The position numbers were made by a program, and so were the translations under genes. Of a stretch of DNA of 64,000 nucleotides, positions 9,850 to 19,244 are shown piece by piece. Origin of the DNA: Perkinsela sp. pyNocScin1 (Eukaryota; Euglenozoa; Kinetoplastea; Prokinetoplastida; Perkinselidae); assembly GCA_964019655.1 (NCBI GenBank), contig CAXHTR010000007.1, positions 124,001 through 188,000 on the forward strand, read 5' to 3'. A model generated the notes under the pieces. It saw only the letters and a list, made by a program, of their open reading frames with translations. It did not search any database and was not told where the DNA came from. Numbering within the stretch: position 1 is the first letter of the stretch; every line of letters starts with the position of its first letter.

Positions 9850-10773
9850 TCACTTTGCTCGCAAAAAAACCGACCAGTTTATCTTTTTTCCTTGATCAGG
9901 AGCTGGTGGCTCGGTATTCGCCGACTCCTGATCTTCACAAGTACTGTTTTGCGCTAGTCCTTTCAGAGATCTGTAGTATGCGATGTTCGCTTCGTACACT
10001 ATGCGGACATGACCTTTTCTGCTATTGAGATAGCGTGCGATCTTATGATCGTCAAGTTCAAGGAGCAGCAGCGCATCCGCAATTCTGCGGATAAGCGGCT
10101 CACCCCATATCCAGCAAACATAGCGAGGAGTTGAGTTATCTACTATCGCAGGGGGCATATCTAGAATTTGCTCAATGTCAAGTTGAGCAAGCTCTTCCGC
10201 ACTTGCTTTCCAGCCATACAAATCTTGAGGAGAAATGAGCTTCAACAAGTTCTTAACCACACCTTCTCTCAGAGGACGCAAGTGAAGCTTTCGGCTGTTC
10301 ACATGCTTCGCAATCTTTTCATCGAGAGGCGAAGCACAAAAAGGCCACGAGCAATAAGAGAAATTCGCGGCTCGTAGAATATCTAAGGTATGGCTCCCTG
10401 GCACGACCCTTCAGCAACGTGTGTATGAGATAAGAGTATGAGAAGCATATTCTCTTCTTCTAACCTAATGAGCTTGTAATGTTCTTTCGCTAAAAGAAAG
10501 CGAAAATATTCCTGAAGCTCTGGCGCCCGCTCTTGGGTGTGAACCACAGACGCCGGTGAATCGAAAGATGTCCTTGATCGTGCTGTGGGCAACCCTCACC
10601 TCAGGGTTTTGTGTGAGCCTGAGCCTTGCCTGGCGAGGAAGGAACTGTCTCAAAATACTACGGAAGTGAATCTCTTGCTTTTTAAGCCAGCTTTCTCGCC
10701 GTGGGTCGATTCCGTATACGCCGGTGTTGCCTATGTGCTTGCTCCATGGAGCGGCGATGGAAATGCTGATGTA
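9850..10773 (-). pseudogene. Decayed minus-strand gene with an internally duplicated motif, family unknown
   Basis: A single minus frame is coding-like from 10773 to the stop at 9850 but is broken by stops at 10465-10467 and again shortly before the GTG at 10402-10404. The 5' part reads SKHIGNTGVYGIDPRRESWL then EVRVAHSTIKDIF. The 3' part (about 184 residues) contains two related segments, DEKIAKHVNSRKLHLRPL and DDHKIARYLNSRKGHVRIV, pointing to an internal duplication of about 90-100 residues. No suitable ATG opens the 3' part. No family is recognised. A mobile-element origin is possible given the surroundings. Confidence 0.5.
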
Positions 10774-10909
10774 TTATGCGGAACTGGACGATGAGGTCTC
10801 TATCTGGAATGCGCACAAGCAAGTCACCTTTTGGTGAATTTACTACCAATCGTTACATCATCCTCCCGATGCCTTGATAAAGAGTCAGAAAGAAAACAAG
10901 TGCGCTATG

Positions 10910-11385
10910 AAAACAGCCCGCTGGACTTTCTTAGTGACAGTTAGAGGCATCCGCACATGTTTTTTCTCTGCGGCTTTCGGCGTCGCAAGCTTCGCAAGAC
11001 GTATTGGCTTCATCATTAGAGCAGATTTCGGCTCATTTTTGCGTCCTTCGGTCCGTTGTGCATGTGTAGTTTACTTATGGCTTTCGGGATTCAGTGCAAG
11101 TTATTATTTTGGTCGATTGAGGCTTCATCGCTGATCATAACTGTGGCTGAGCTACACAAACACTAACTGCCAGGATACAGTTCGCTACAGCAATGTAAGA
11201 GGAAAGCGTCAAACAGCTATCGCTGCCATGCTGCGAGAAGAACTCCATCGAGAAGAGCGGCTGGGGTGGGAGGACAGGTGCCAGAAGCTCTAGGAAAGCA
11301 GCATCGTACGGGACTGGGCCGGCTGATAGCTCCGAAATATTCCCGTCCAAAAGCACGTCGATGGCAATGGGCTCGTTACCAGCTT
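10910..11385. repeat. Segmental duplication, copy 1
   Basis: This segment matches 14795-15340 in the same orientation. Shared landmarks in order are GCATCCGCAC then TGTTTTTTCTCTGCGGCTTT, GTCGATTGAGGCTTC, GCCAGGATACAGTTCGCTAC, CTCCATCGAGAAGAGCGGCT and GATAGCTCCGAAAT. It covers the 3' part of the minus-strand gene at 11135-11662 and its downstream flank. Copies differ by scattered substitutions and small indels, so the duplication is not recent. Confidence 0.88.
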
Positions 11386-11662
11386 CGTCTTCACGCTGAT
11401 CATGCATTTCTTCAGCCTCAAATAGATGTTCGAATGCGTGAACATCGCTGGAGACCTTCTCAAGCCCCTCAAGGAAAGCGCATTCCTCGACCACAGTGTT
11501 CTGGAGAAAAAGGCACACGTTCTCCTTCCACAGCTTGCGATGCGCTCTTGCATTCGAGGCAGCGCGAGCTATGTGCTGCTCGATCTCGTGCTGAAGCAAA
11601 GTATTGCGTTGTGCTAGTAGCACGAGCTCCTTCGCTAAAGCTTCACTGTGTTCGCCGGCCAT
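11135..11662 (-). CDS. Small coiled-coil protein with C-terminal hydrophobic anchor
   Basis: 175 residues on the minus strand, with ATG at 11660-11662 preceded by a T-rich stretch. Residues 5-90 are strongly helical and charged (ALAKELVLLAQRNTLLQHEI, then ARAHRKLWKENV and VVEECAFLEGLEKVSSD). A Pro-rich linker and the hydrophobic end YIAVANCILAVSVCVAQ follow. The layout resembles tail-anchored trafficking proteins, but no SNARE layer pattern can be asserted. It belongs to a local family: 12659-13003 shares the AHRxLWxxN...EEC core and 15076-15345 shares the tail. Confidence 0.65.
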   Translation of the reverse strand: MAGEHSEALAKELVLLAQRNTLLQHEIEQHIARAASNARAHRKLWKENVCLFLQNTVVEECAFLEGLEKVSSDVHAFEHLFEAEEMHDQREDEAGNEPIAIDVLLDGNISELSAGPVPYDAAFLELLAPVLPPQPLFSMEFFSQHGSDSCLTLSSYIAVANCILAVSVCVAQPQL

Positions 11663-12658
11663 TTTAAAGTTTTTTCAAAAATGTCAAACTAGAGCGTGCA
11701 AAGAAAAAATGCCAATCATCTACTCAATTTCGTGCGGCAATTTTTTGTTCTTGTGATGAGTCAACGCTGCGGGCGAAGCGGTCCTGGGTGGGGTTAAGCT
11801 CGGGGAGGACACGGCAGTCTCCGATTCGGACAATTCTCCGACTTGCTGAGGCGGACATTTCTTTTGAGAGAGTTGCTCAGAATAGATAGAGATAGTGGAC
11901 GCTATCTGCTTCTCGGCTTGTAGCTGCTGAGCCTAAGCTGTTGAATCTCCGGACTCAAATGGAGCATGGTAAAGGTCATTTGATCGACAAAGAAAATAGA
12001 GTGTCAAAATCCAGAGTGAATGAACAGCAAAAATGAAGTATTGTAAGCAGATAGGCCAAAAAGGCATTGGTCAAGCTCAATCACACCTTTCAAAGTTCAT
12101 TTGTGCGTTATACATCGTGTAACATATCGGACCAATGCAGACAGAAGCATCTTATGACACTCAGAGCGTGACGAGTCCCTCCCAAAGGCAATTCAGGCAA
12201 GTAAGGTGGGAGTGTGTCGAGAGAAGCTTTCAGCTTCTATTATGCTTGGGCTGCTGGGGTCGCAGAAAATGGAAATGAGCGAAAGCCTGAGAGGACTGTG
12301 AAAGCAAGGAAGATTGTCAAGCAATCTTTCAAGGAAGAAGAAGAGAACGTACATGCAAATATCAGCGATGATTCAAATCAGTGCATAATATTGCAAGATT
12401 TGCCTTCAGAACGATGTGGCAATTAAATAATCAGTCGCTTATTCACAAGAACACGCTTCTATAACGAGAAATGCATGGGCGAGCGCTAACACCAAGCACA
12501 GAATCTGGACTTCCTGCACTGAAAATATGTGCTTGACTTAGCCAAAGACGCGTGCAGGGGCGATGCCCAGAAACATCCCGAAGCCCAAGTAGACACTTAG
12601 CGTTGCGCTGACCTCTGATCCTGGCCGAGCTGCGCAAGAATGGCCAGCGTTCATCTCC
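11663..12658. other. Spacer with a short dispersed repeat, no firm gene
   Basis: A 70-residue plus frame at 12214-12426 (REAFSFYYAWAAGVAENGNE) coincides with a short dispersed repeat and is judged a gene fragment or repeat rather than a gene. No other feature is seen. Confidence 0.5.
12219..12290 (+). repeat. Short dispersed repeat of about 70 bp, copy at 12.2 kb
   Basis: The core GAGAGAAGC, then AGCTTCTATT, then GGTCGCAGAAA recurs at 14648-14720 and 15369-15440, and partially at about 9600-9640. The same reading frame stays open in the three longer copies and encodes REAxxFYxAxAxxxAE, so the unit may descend from a coding exon of an old gene or element. It is confined to the 9.6-15.4 kb island. 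Confidence 0.7.
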
Positions 12659-13003
12659 TTAAAGAGCTAGGCAGCTTCCAGCTGTGGGGGAGGGCAAGAT
12701 GCACAAGGAGAGCACGGGGAGCAGGGCGGACAAGGAGAGCAGGGGGCATGAAGCTTGAGGAGCGGACACAGCTACTACACTTGGCTTGAACATATGTTTC
12801 GAGATCTGCCCAAGCGCATCAGAGAAGCCACATTCTTCCCCATGGATTATCTCGAGGTTGTCGGAAGCATTTGCATCCCAGAGCTCTCTGTGAGCCGCTG
12901 ATTCTTGTACGGCGGACGCGATCTGCTCTTCTGCTTTGCGCTCTTTCGACCTGTTAGCTTTGGTCGTTTGAGCGAGCTTCTTGGCCCAATCGGGAGCGTT
13001 CAT
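12659..13003 (-). CDS. Small coiled-coil protein, paralogue of the gene at 11.1-11.7 kb
   Basis: 114 residues, with ATG at 13001-13003. The helical charged N-half contains AVQESAAHRELWDANA and EECGFSDALGQISKHMF. These align with AxAHRKLWKEN and EECAFLEGLEKVSSDVH of the neighbour at 11135-11662. The C-terminus is hydrophobic and proline- or leucine-rich (CPLLSLSALLPVLSLCILP), a different sequence from the neighbour's tail but in the same position. It is shorter than the paralogue and could be a truncated copy. Function unknown. Confidence 0.5.
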   Translation of the reverse strand: MNAPDWAKKLAQTTKANRSKERKAEEQIASAVQESAAHRELWDANASDNLEIIHGEECGFSDALGQISKHMFKPSVVAVSAPQASCPLLSLSALLPVLSLCILPSPTAGSCLAL

Positions 13004-13559
13004 TTTACTTTGATGTGCAAAGGAAATAAAGAATATAGGAGAAAGAGCAGAGTGACTACCGCACCAAAAACTAACTACGCGCTGGTCCTGTTACACGGGC
13101 AAAGATGATATTCACCTTGTTTTTGCAATGTTCGCACGCCTACTTTCCCACTCGGGGGGGGGGGTAGTGCGGTGAACAAGGCGGACAAGGAAAGCACGAG
13201 AGTGGAGGAGCATGAGCATACGCCGGCCGATTCAGCGAAAGTAAGGAAGTTCGTGGCTTCAGCTGCTCATTGTCGGGCGCCACAAATGCCCCACGGGAAG
13301 CGACTTCAGCATCTGCAGGCACAGCAGCTGTGCATACGTTGTTCTCATTTTACTGAAATTAAGAGCTACTGCGGCCTATCTACGCGCCAAGGCGCTGCTA
13401 CTGGGGTTAAAGTTATGGCTGTAATACAGCTTGGGCTGCTGCACGACGTTCAGGTGGTGCTGTGCTTTATAAGATGAATTTATTTAATAAAACTTTCTCT
13501 CAGCGCGGGGCATGTTGAGAATGAGATGCGTCTCAACAGCACAATCTCAAAGGCCAGCA
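13004..13559. other. Spacer with a poly-G run
   Basis: Contains a run of about ten G near 13155 and a GCGGACAAGGA unit that also occurs at about 12725, so part of the spacer duplicates the 3' end of the gene at 12659. No gene is supported. Confidence 0.45.
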
Positions 13560-14438
13560 CTATGCCAGTAGCAGAGCGATTTCAAAATGCGCGCATAAAA
13601 GACGGCTATCGTACTGTTCAAAAGCCTTATCAATGCAATCTTCAATCGCTAAAGATGTCGATCTCTCGAACAGCTGGTGACATAAAAGAAAATTTTGATG
13701 TACGAAGTATGATTTGTCTGCCCGTTGACACAGGAATCTAACAAATATCATAACTTGAGCACATTTTCCAACGTCTGTCGTTTCATATTGCTGAAGGCTG
13801 ACTGGAAGTCGGGAGTTCTTCATTCCCTCAATGATCTGCTCTCTCACATCCAAAGACATGTCAGAAATAGAGCGCGGAACACTGTTGCGATGCAAAACAA
13901 GCTTTTTTGACAACGCCTGCGCATTTTCGTCAAGTAAACCTTCAGCAAAAATCTCAATGGCAGGCTTCACCAACTTCTCACCGTAGTTATTGGGTGCCTT
14001 GCATTGTGCCAACAGGAGAATGAGCTGAAAATGAGCTCGCATAAGACGACTTTCTGGAATTGCTTGAAACCCCTTACTTTCCAGATTATTACCCTTCGCT
14101 GCCTTTTTACGCGTCTCATACTTATGGAATTCGGTGTTCCATTGGTTTTCTGAAAATTCCTTTGACTCGGGGTGGTAGCGATCCCGATGCTTGCTTTACT
14201 TAGTGTTTTTCAGCGTTGCATTCTGAAAAATATTGTCGAAGTTGCACAGAAAACACTCCCCCATAGCCCATCCTTGATCATGAGTCTCCTCATGCTCCAC
14301 AACTCCCTTCTTCCAATATTCGTCCTGGTAATATTGTCTCTTCGGCTTCTTTTTTCGCTGATTGGCACCAGAACGACGTCGAGCTCGAAGTGTGCTAGCT
14401 GAAAGCGGTGCCCATGGTGGAGGAGCTTGATCGAGCAA
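13560..14438 (-). pseudogene. hAT transposase relic of the ZBED5/FAM200/SCAND3-like lineage
   Basis: One minus frame reads through from 14438 to 13560 with a single TAA at 14196-14198. Before the stop come RQYYQDEYWKKG and the BED-finger pair ECFLC. Right after it in the same frame is KHRDRYHPES, supplying the His pair of a BED zinc finger. The following stretch, KLVLHRNSVPRSISDM then ETTDVGKCAQVMIFVRF, follows the order familiar from ZBED5- and FAM200-type domesticated hAT proteins (VSRRISDM, DESTDxxNCAQLLVYVR). The protein stops near the start of the catalytic RNase-H fold, so it is 3'-truncated as well as interrupted. It could not encode active transposase. Confidence 0.8.
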
Positions 14439-15075
14439 CAGTCTTCTCTTTTCATCTTTGTCTGCAAATTAGAGCCTGCATCCCACAACATATAAAAGTA
14501 TGGCGACACTTCCCCATAGAAGCTCCTATGTCCCTCGATTTTCTAAAGAATATGTACTTCCTACGCACACTGCTTGAAAAAGCATCGGAATCCTTTCATG
14601 ACATGTGTACCTGCTCCAGCTCTACCGGTTTGAGCGAGACAAGGATGTGCCGAGAGAAGCATTGACCTTCTATTGTGCTTGGGCTACCGAGGTCGCAGAA
14701 ATCGAAAGAGAGCGAAAGCACGCTCATCTTGTCGTTGATCATTGTTGTGGCCGAGGACGCTACCAGACGGTGACCTTGTGCAGCGAGCGATGAGAACAGC
14801 CAACTGGACTTTCATATTGACAGTAAGGGGCATCCGCACGTGTTTTTTCTCTGCGGCTTTCGGCGTCTCACGCTTCGCCCGGCCCATCGGCTTCATCACG
14901 AGGGCAGCTTTGGGCACATTTTTGCGTTCTTCGGCCCGTAGTGCTTAGTGAGAGCATTAGCGGCCACGCTCCGTTGTGCATATGTGTAGTTTAAATATGG
15001 CATTCGGTTTTCTGTGCAAGCTATAATATTTGTCGATTGAGGCTTCCTGATCGCCGATCATAAGTGTGGCCGTGC
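14439..15075. other. Spacer and repeat region between relics
   Basis: Holds a dispersed repeat copy at 14648-14720 and the left half of the second segmental duplication copy. Open frames on both strands here are explained by the repeat units; no gene is supported. Confidence 0.5.
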
Positions 15076-15340
15076 TCACTGCCACAAAGCTGCTGTCACG
15101 CAGCGAGCTACAAAAACAGCAACTGCCAGGATACAGTTCGCTACGGCAATGTAAGAGAAAAGCGTCAACCAGGTTTCGTTACCATGCTGCGAGGCGAGCT
15201 CCATCGAGAAGAGCGGCTGGGGTGGGGGGACAGATGCAGGCAGCTCTATGACAGCAGCATCGTATAGGACTGGGCTGGCGGATAGCTCCGAAATGTTCCC
15301 GTCCAGAAGCACGTCGATAGCAATGGAATTTGTTTCAGCT
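14795..15340. repeat. Segmental duplication, copy 2
   Basis: Direct copy of 10910-11385 with about 70 extra bases, including an insertion around 15075-15105 (CACTGCCACAAAGCTGCTGT). It ends at GTCGATAGCAATGG, beyond which homology with copy 1 stops abruptly at a junction into a dispersed-repeat copy. Only the 3' portion of the coiled-coil gene is included. Confidence 0.88.
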
Positions 15341-15345
15341 GAAAA
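15076..15345 (-). pseudogene. Truncated copy of the coiled-coil tail-anchored gene
   Basis: The minus frame encodes IAIDVLLDGNISELSASPV, then PPPQPLFSMELASQHG, and ends in the hydrophobic YIAVANCILAVAVFVARCV. This is nearly collinear with the C-terminal half of the product of 11135-11662. Upstream of 15345 the frame continues without similarity and without an ATG, so the N-terminal coiled coil is missing. It is a 5'-truncated pseudogene carried by the segmental duplication. Confidence 0.75.
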
Positions 15346-15440
15346 GAAGAGAGCAAGGTGAAAGACATTCCGAGAGAAGCGCCCAGCTTCTATTGTGCTT
15401 TGGCTACCGAGATCGCAGAAATCGCAAGTAAGCGAAGACA

Positions 15441-16296
15441 TGGACCGAAATTCGCTCACACGTATGAAGTACTGTCCGCACTGCAAAACGTCATTCGCTC
15501 GAGACTTTGTGGGGTTCTTTGAATATTGATGCACACCTTTCTTAGATCGAACGAATATATAATAAGCGCCCTCATTAGTGGAGGAAGCTAATGAATAAAG
15601 ATCGGTCCGAATTCTTCAGGATATGTGTGAATGAAGAGAAATTCCATTCCTGTAGAAAGTCTTTTAAAGCTAAATCTGTAGTGAAGGGGATCCGTCCATA
15701 GCATCAATTACAAAAGCACATAAGGAAAGCATGTGAGAGTACAAAGGGGCTGATAAATCCAGGAAAAGAATATGCTTCGAGGAATGAAGATAGGGTTTCA
15801 GAAATTAGTTGCAAATGTGGAGAATGCATCATTCTGAAGCGGCAAGTAGCAAGCTTTTAGTAAATGAATCATCAGTATTACAGTAGGGAAACCATGCAAA
15901 GCCCGTACTTACTTTGTGCCTAAGAGTTTTAGAAATAGAAATTCATATGATAGAACCTCCCAAAGTGGTTCTATCACTAGGCTTTGATTCTTGCGAATGA
16001 AGCACTCGCTTACGAAGAATTCAAAAAGAATGTGTGCTCTTCAGTCGCACAAGAATTGCAGGCGGATACGTTTTCATGCTTTATTCTCCATCGATTATGC
16101 TACTTCGAGAATCGACGAAGAGTTTGGAGCCGAAACTATTGAGGGATGTAGCATATTCAACCGAAAGAAAGTTATCGTGAAGGCAGAATGATTTCCGCAG
16201 ATGATTTCATCGATTTTGATTGATGAAGAAGGCTAAGTTCCCCCGGTACACGCATTGCGAGAAAGAGTACGAGGAACGAATCGGAAAAGCACACGC
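15441..16296. other. AT-rich spacer, nothing recognised
   Basis: About 850 bases without a credible open frame, repeat or RNA gene that I can recognise on either strand. Confidence 0.5.
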
Positions 16297-17058
16297 TCAG
16301 TACAAACACACAAAGGAAGGAACATACGGGCTGTCATTCATTGCATCTTCGTACTCTTGCACACGAGCGCGCGTCAAGAGGGCAAAGCTTGTTCCTTTTT
16401 TGAAGAACCGACGACGAATCTCCCCTATGAGACGCTCAACTGTTCCTTTTTGCCATGGTTTGCGCGGCGCGCACTTTGATGGGCGGCAGCCGAGATATTC
16501 GTTGATAGATGGACGCTCAAAGAACGCAGTCTAGTTGTCATACGTGATCTCGACAATTTTTATTCATGGAGTATCTCCTTGATGGCATCGTGCACTATGT
16601 CCTTGTCTTTGGTCGAATCCTGCGCATCCAGCACCGCCGGACCTTCGAACACACCAGAACGATACTATAGCCCGTGTTTCGGCGACCGGCTATGCGGTCA
16701 GCCTCAATGTATCCATAATTCTTGCGTGTCTCTTCACCTCGGGGACATTCCATTTCTACGCGGTGGGGATCTTGCGGAGGGCGGGCTGCAAGGCGTCGTC
16801 ACCGCTGAAGTACGTGGGCCCTCGGGAGAAATTCATGAAGATTGCCCCCCATAGCCGTGCCCTCTTCGACATAGCGGTAGATGTCCCACTCATACACCCG
16901 TTTCAAACGAGGGTGATCATGACGCCAGAATGCAGCGATTTGGTCGGGCGTGAGACGCCCAAGCATATCAGGTTCTCGAAGCTTCGCTTCAACTATTTGA
17001 ATTCGGACTCTGTAAAATCGCGCAATCTGGTCCCTCTCTTTGCCGCAGCAGCGCGATC
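16297..17058 (-). pseudogene. IS30-like DDE transposase relic
   Basis: Pieces of an IS30-type transposase appear in order on the minus strand. RERDQIARFYRVRIQ and LTPDQIAAFWRHDH are near 17040-16920. YEWDIYRYVEEG follows, then YGYIEADRIAG (position of the first catalytic Asp). IVEITYDN (second Asp) is near 16531-16555, and TAFFERPSINEYLG, KPWQKGTVERLIGEIRRRFF (catalytic Glu) and KKGTSF lie near 16400-16530. The order and the (W)xxGTVERxxGxIRRxFxKGT block are characteristic of IS30 and related bacterial elements. At least two frameshifts and three in-frame stops separate the pieces, so it is inactive. Inverted repeats were not located. Confidence 0.72.
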
Positions 17059-17373
17059 AGCTCGAAGCTGTGCTTCTGCTGCTCGATATTCGTCTCTTCC
17101 GCGCGAGCTTCGCCGAATTTCTTCCCCAAGAAGCGTGAGGGGATATCGCACATTCCACAGCAATGGTCTTCTTCAGCTTACCTCGGCATAACCTCCTTTC
17201 GATTTTCTCTGAGTGCCGAAGCGTAGTCACGGTCATTTTTGAATCTTAAAAATTTTTGCTTTTTGAAAAAGTTAATCGATGCAGAAAAGTTGCAACAAAC
17301 GCATGTTACTCAAGTTTCATGATATGCGCAGAAATGCACCAATTTCTCCTTCTTTCTTTTCAATATTAATCCG
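17059..17373. other. Spacer before the next LRR gene
   Basis: No gene is seen. A T/C-rich tract (TTTCTCCTTCTTTCTTTT at about 17342-17359) lies just upstream of the ATG at 17374, as is usual in this array. A GTTGCAACAAAC word near 17291 also occurs in the 59-60 kb spacer. Confidence 0.5.
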
Positions 17374-18753
17374 ATGCTGAAAATTACGCTCTTCGCATGC
17401 ATTGACAGTGGTCAACTCGGACGACTTGACTACGACAATATGTCACAGCAAGCGCTGATGGAGATGCTTCTTTCAGGGTGCACTGGGATTGAGCAGTGTC
17501 AAGATGAAAACGGAAATTTCGCTGATATTGAAGATTGGCCGCAAGTCCGGTGTACGGCAGGTACAGTTGTGGTAATCGATTGGGAAAGAAGAGATTTTCC
17601 AAATCTCCAAGGTACGCTGAACTTTCAGTTTGTGCCACAATCAGTAAAGCTTCTCGTTGTTGTGCGAATGAACCTTCCCGGATCAGTCGACTTCGCGCAC
17701 TTGCCACAAGAAATTGAGAAGATATGGCTGTTCGAAAATCAGATCACAGGGTCACTTGCGGGCATTCAGCGACTTTGTCACTTACAAGATTTCAGTATCC
17801 AAAAAAATAAATTTTCGGGGCGCATCATCACTGCAAACCTCCCGCGCACGCTCATCGACCTTCGTCTGAGTGCAAACGCATTTGAAGGAGAATTCGACTT
17901 GTGCTCTTTACCGCCCAATATAACATACTTAGACGTAAGTGACAACCAGCTGAGCGGCTCACTCGACCTCAAAGCGTTGCCTCAGCGTCTCGAAATGTTG
18001 TGGCTCGGCACAAATCACTTTTCAGGGACAATAGACATATCCAAACTGCCAAATACACTCCGAAAGCTCCAAATCTGCGAGAATATGCTGACAGGAACAG
18101 TCGACCTTCGTGGACTGGGCAGCGAGCTTCTTGATCTCAATTTGCATAGCAATCGCTTTCAAGGGAACATAAACTTTGACGATCTACCTATACGTATGGT
18201 TTTTCTCTCACTCGGAGGTAACAAAGTTAGCGGGACAATGTGCACCGAAAAGCTCCCACGAAGCCTGGAGGTTCTGGACGCACCGTATTGTGCTATGCAC
18301 GGAACACTTGACCTGACGCGACTGCCAGCTCAGATGAAAAAACTCATTGCACTTTCCAACATATATCACGGGTCTATGAACCTTGAGCAACTGCCGCGTG
18401 GGATCGAAGAAGTCAATCTCAACTTCAACCACTTTACGGGTGAGCTATGCTTGACAAAGTTGCCTGCTACACTTAAAAAGCTCTACGCAAAAAACAATGC
18501 GCTCACAGGCAGCATTGATTTGACAGCCCTGCCAGAGGCCCTTGAAGACTTGAGCCTCCGGAGGAATAAATTTTCGGGGACAATTGATCTGAGTCGTCTA
18601 CCACGAGGTATGAAGGAACTGTGGCTTCAGGACAACATGCTTACAGGGGACATCGATATCTCGCATGTTCCTGAAAGCCTAGTCAACGTTCGACTCGCGG
18701 GCAATCTGCTCAACCCAGTCTTCACGAACAAAACTACGAAATTCGACATTTAA
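17374..18753 (+). CDS. LRR protein, subfamily E, 16 repeats
   Basis: 459 residues. The leader MLKITLFACIDSG is followed by LGRLDYDNMSQQALMEMLL and a cap with DWPQVRC (about residues 50-58). Sixteen almost perfect 23-residue LRRs then run from about residue 85 to the end without insert. Examples are LPEALEDLSLRRNKFSG and LPRGMKELWLQDNMLTG. It ends shortly after the last repeat with no anchor. The closest relative in the window is 55294-56682, with the same length, cap and repeat number. It is isolated from the other LRR genes by transposon islands on both sides. Confidence 0.93.
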   Translation: MLKITLFACIDSGQLGRLDYDNMSQQALMEMLLSGCTGIEQCQDENGNFADIEDWPQVRCTAGTVVVIDWERRDFPNLQGTLNFQFVPQSVKLLVVVRMNLPGSVDFAHLPQEIEKIWLFENQITGSLAGIQRLCHLQDFSIQKNKFSGRIITANLPRTLIDLRLSANAFEGEFDLCSLPPNITYLDVSDNQLSGSLDLKALPQRLEMLWLGTNHFSGTIDISKLPNTLRKLQICENMLTGTVDLRGLGSELLDLNLHSNRFQGNINFDDLPIRMVFLSLGGNKVSGTMCTEKLPRSLEVLDAPYCAMHGTLDLTRLPAQMKKLIALSNIYHGSMNLEQLPRGIEEVNLNFNHFTGELCLTKLPATLKKLYAKNNALTGSIDLTALPEALEDLSLRRNKFSGTIDLSRLPRGMKELWLQDNMLTGDIDISHVPESLVNVRLAGNLLNPVFTNKTTKFDI

Positions 18754-18942
18754 GATAGCAGAGCCAGATACAGCCCTCATATTGGCTGACTGATCACGTA
18801 TCATATCTTAAGTAATAAATAAATATTTCGATAATCTTTGGTTCTCGAAAATTGTGTTGCTACTGTCCTTAGCACTCACTCTGAAAAGATGTATTCTACC
18901 CTTATTCTACGATATGAGTGCGAGAGTTTCTCTGAAAAGCCT

Positions 18943-19119
18943 TAATGCAGGGGTTCTCAAAAAATGGTCCAAGCGACTTGGCAGGTGGCCCTGATGATAA
19001 TGAAAATAAGGGGATAGATTACATTCTAACCTAGATAAGGACTATCTAAGTGGCCCAAGGCCACCTTTTATTCTGAAAAAGGTGGCCCTGGGCCCAAGAC
19101 CGTGAGAACCCCTGCATTA
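18943..19119. mobile_element. hAT-like MITE (non-autonomous DNA transposon)
   Basis: A 177-bp element bounded by perfect 17-bp terminal inverted repeats, TAATGCAGGGGTTCTCA at 18943-18959 and its complement at 19103-19119. The inner part CAGGGGTTCTCA is the type of terminus seen on Charlie/ZBED-type hAT transposons. A second perfect inverted pair (GGCCACCTTTT at 19059-19069, AAAAGGTGGCC at 19077-19087) lies inside. There is no coding capacity. I could not identify an 8-bp target duplication; the flanks are palindromic rather than directly repeated. The hAT transposase relic at 13.6-14.4 kb is a candidate source. Confidence 0.75.
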
Positions 19120-19244
19120 GGGATTTTCCATCATTCGATAAAAGATAGTTGCAACAGTATGTATGTTTGAACAGTATCTATGTTGCGTATTGTTGGACAG
19201 TTTAAGTACAGTAGTTACTGTTTCAATCAAGAATATCTACTTCC

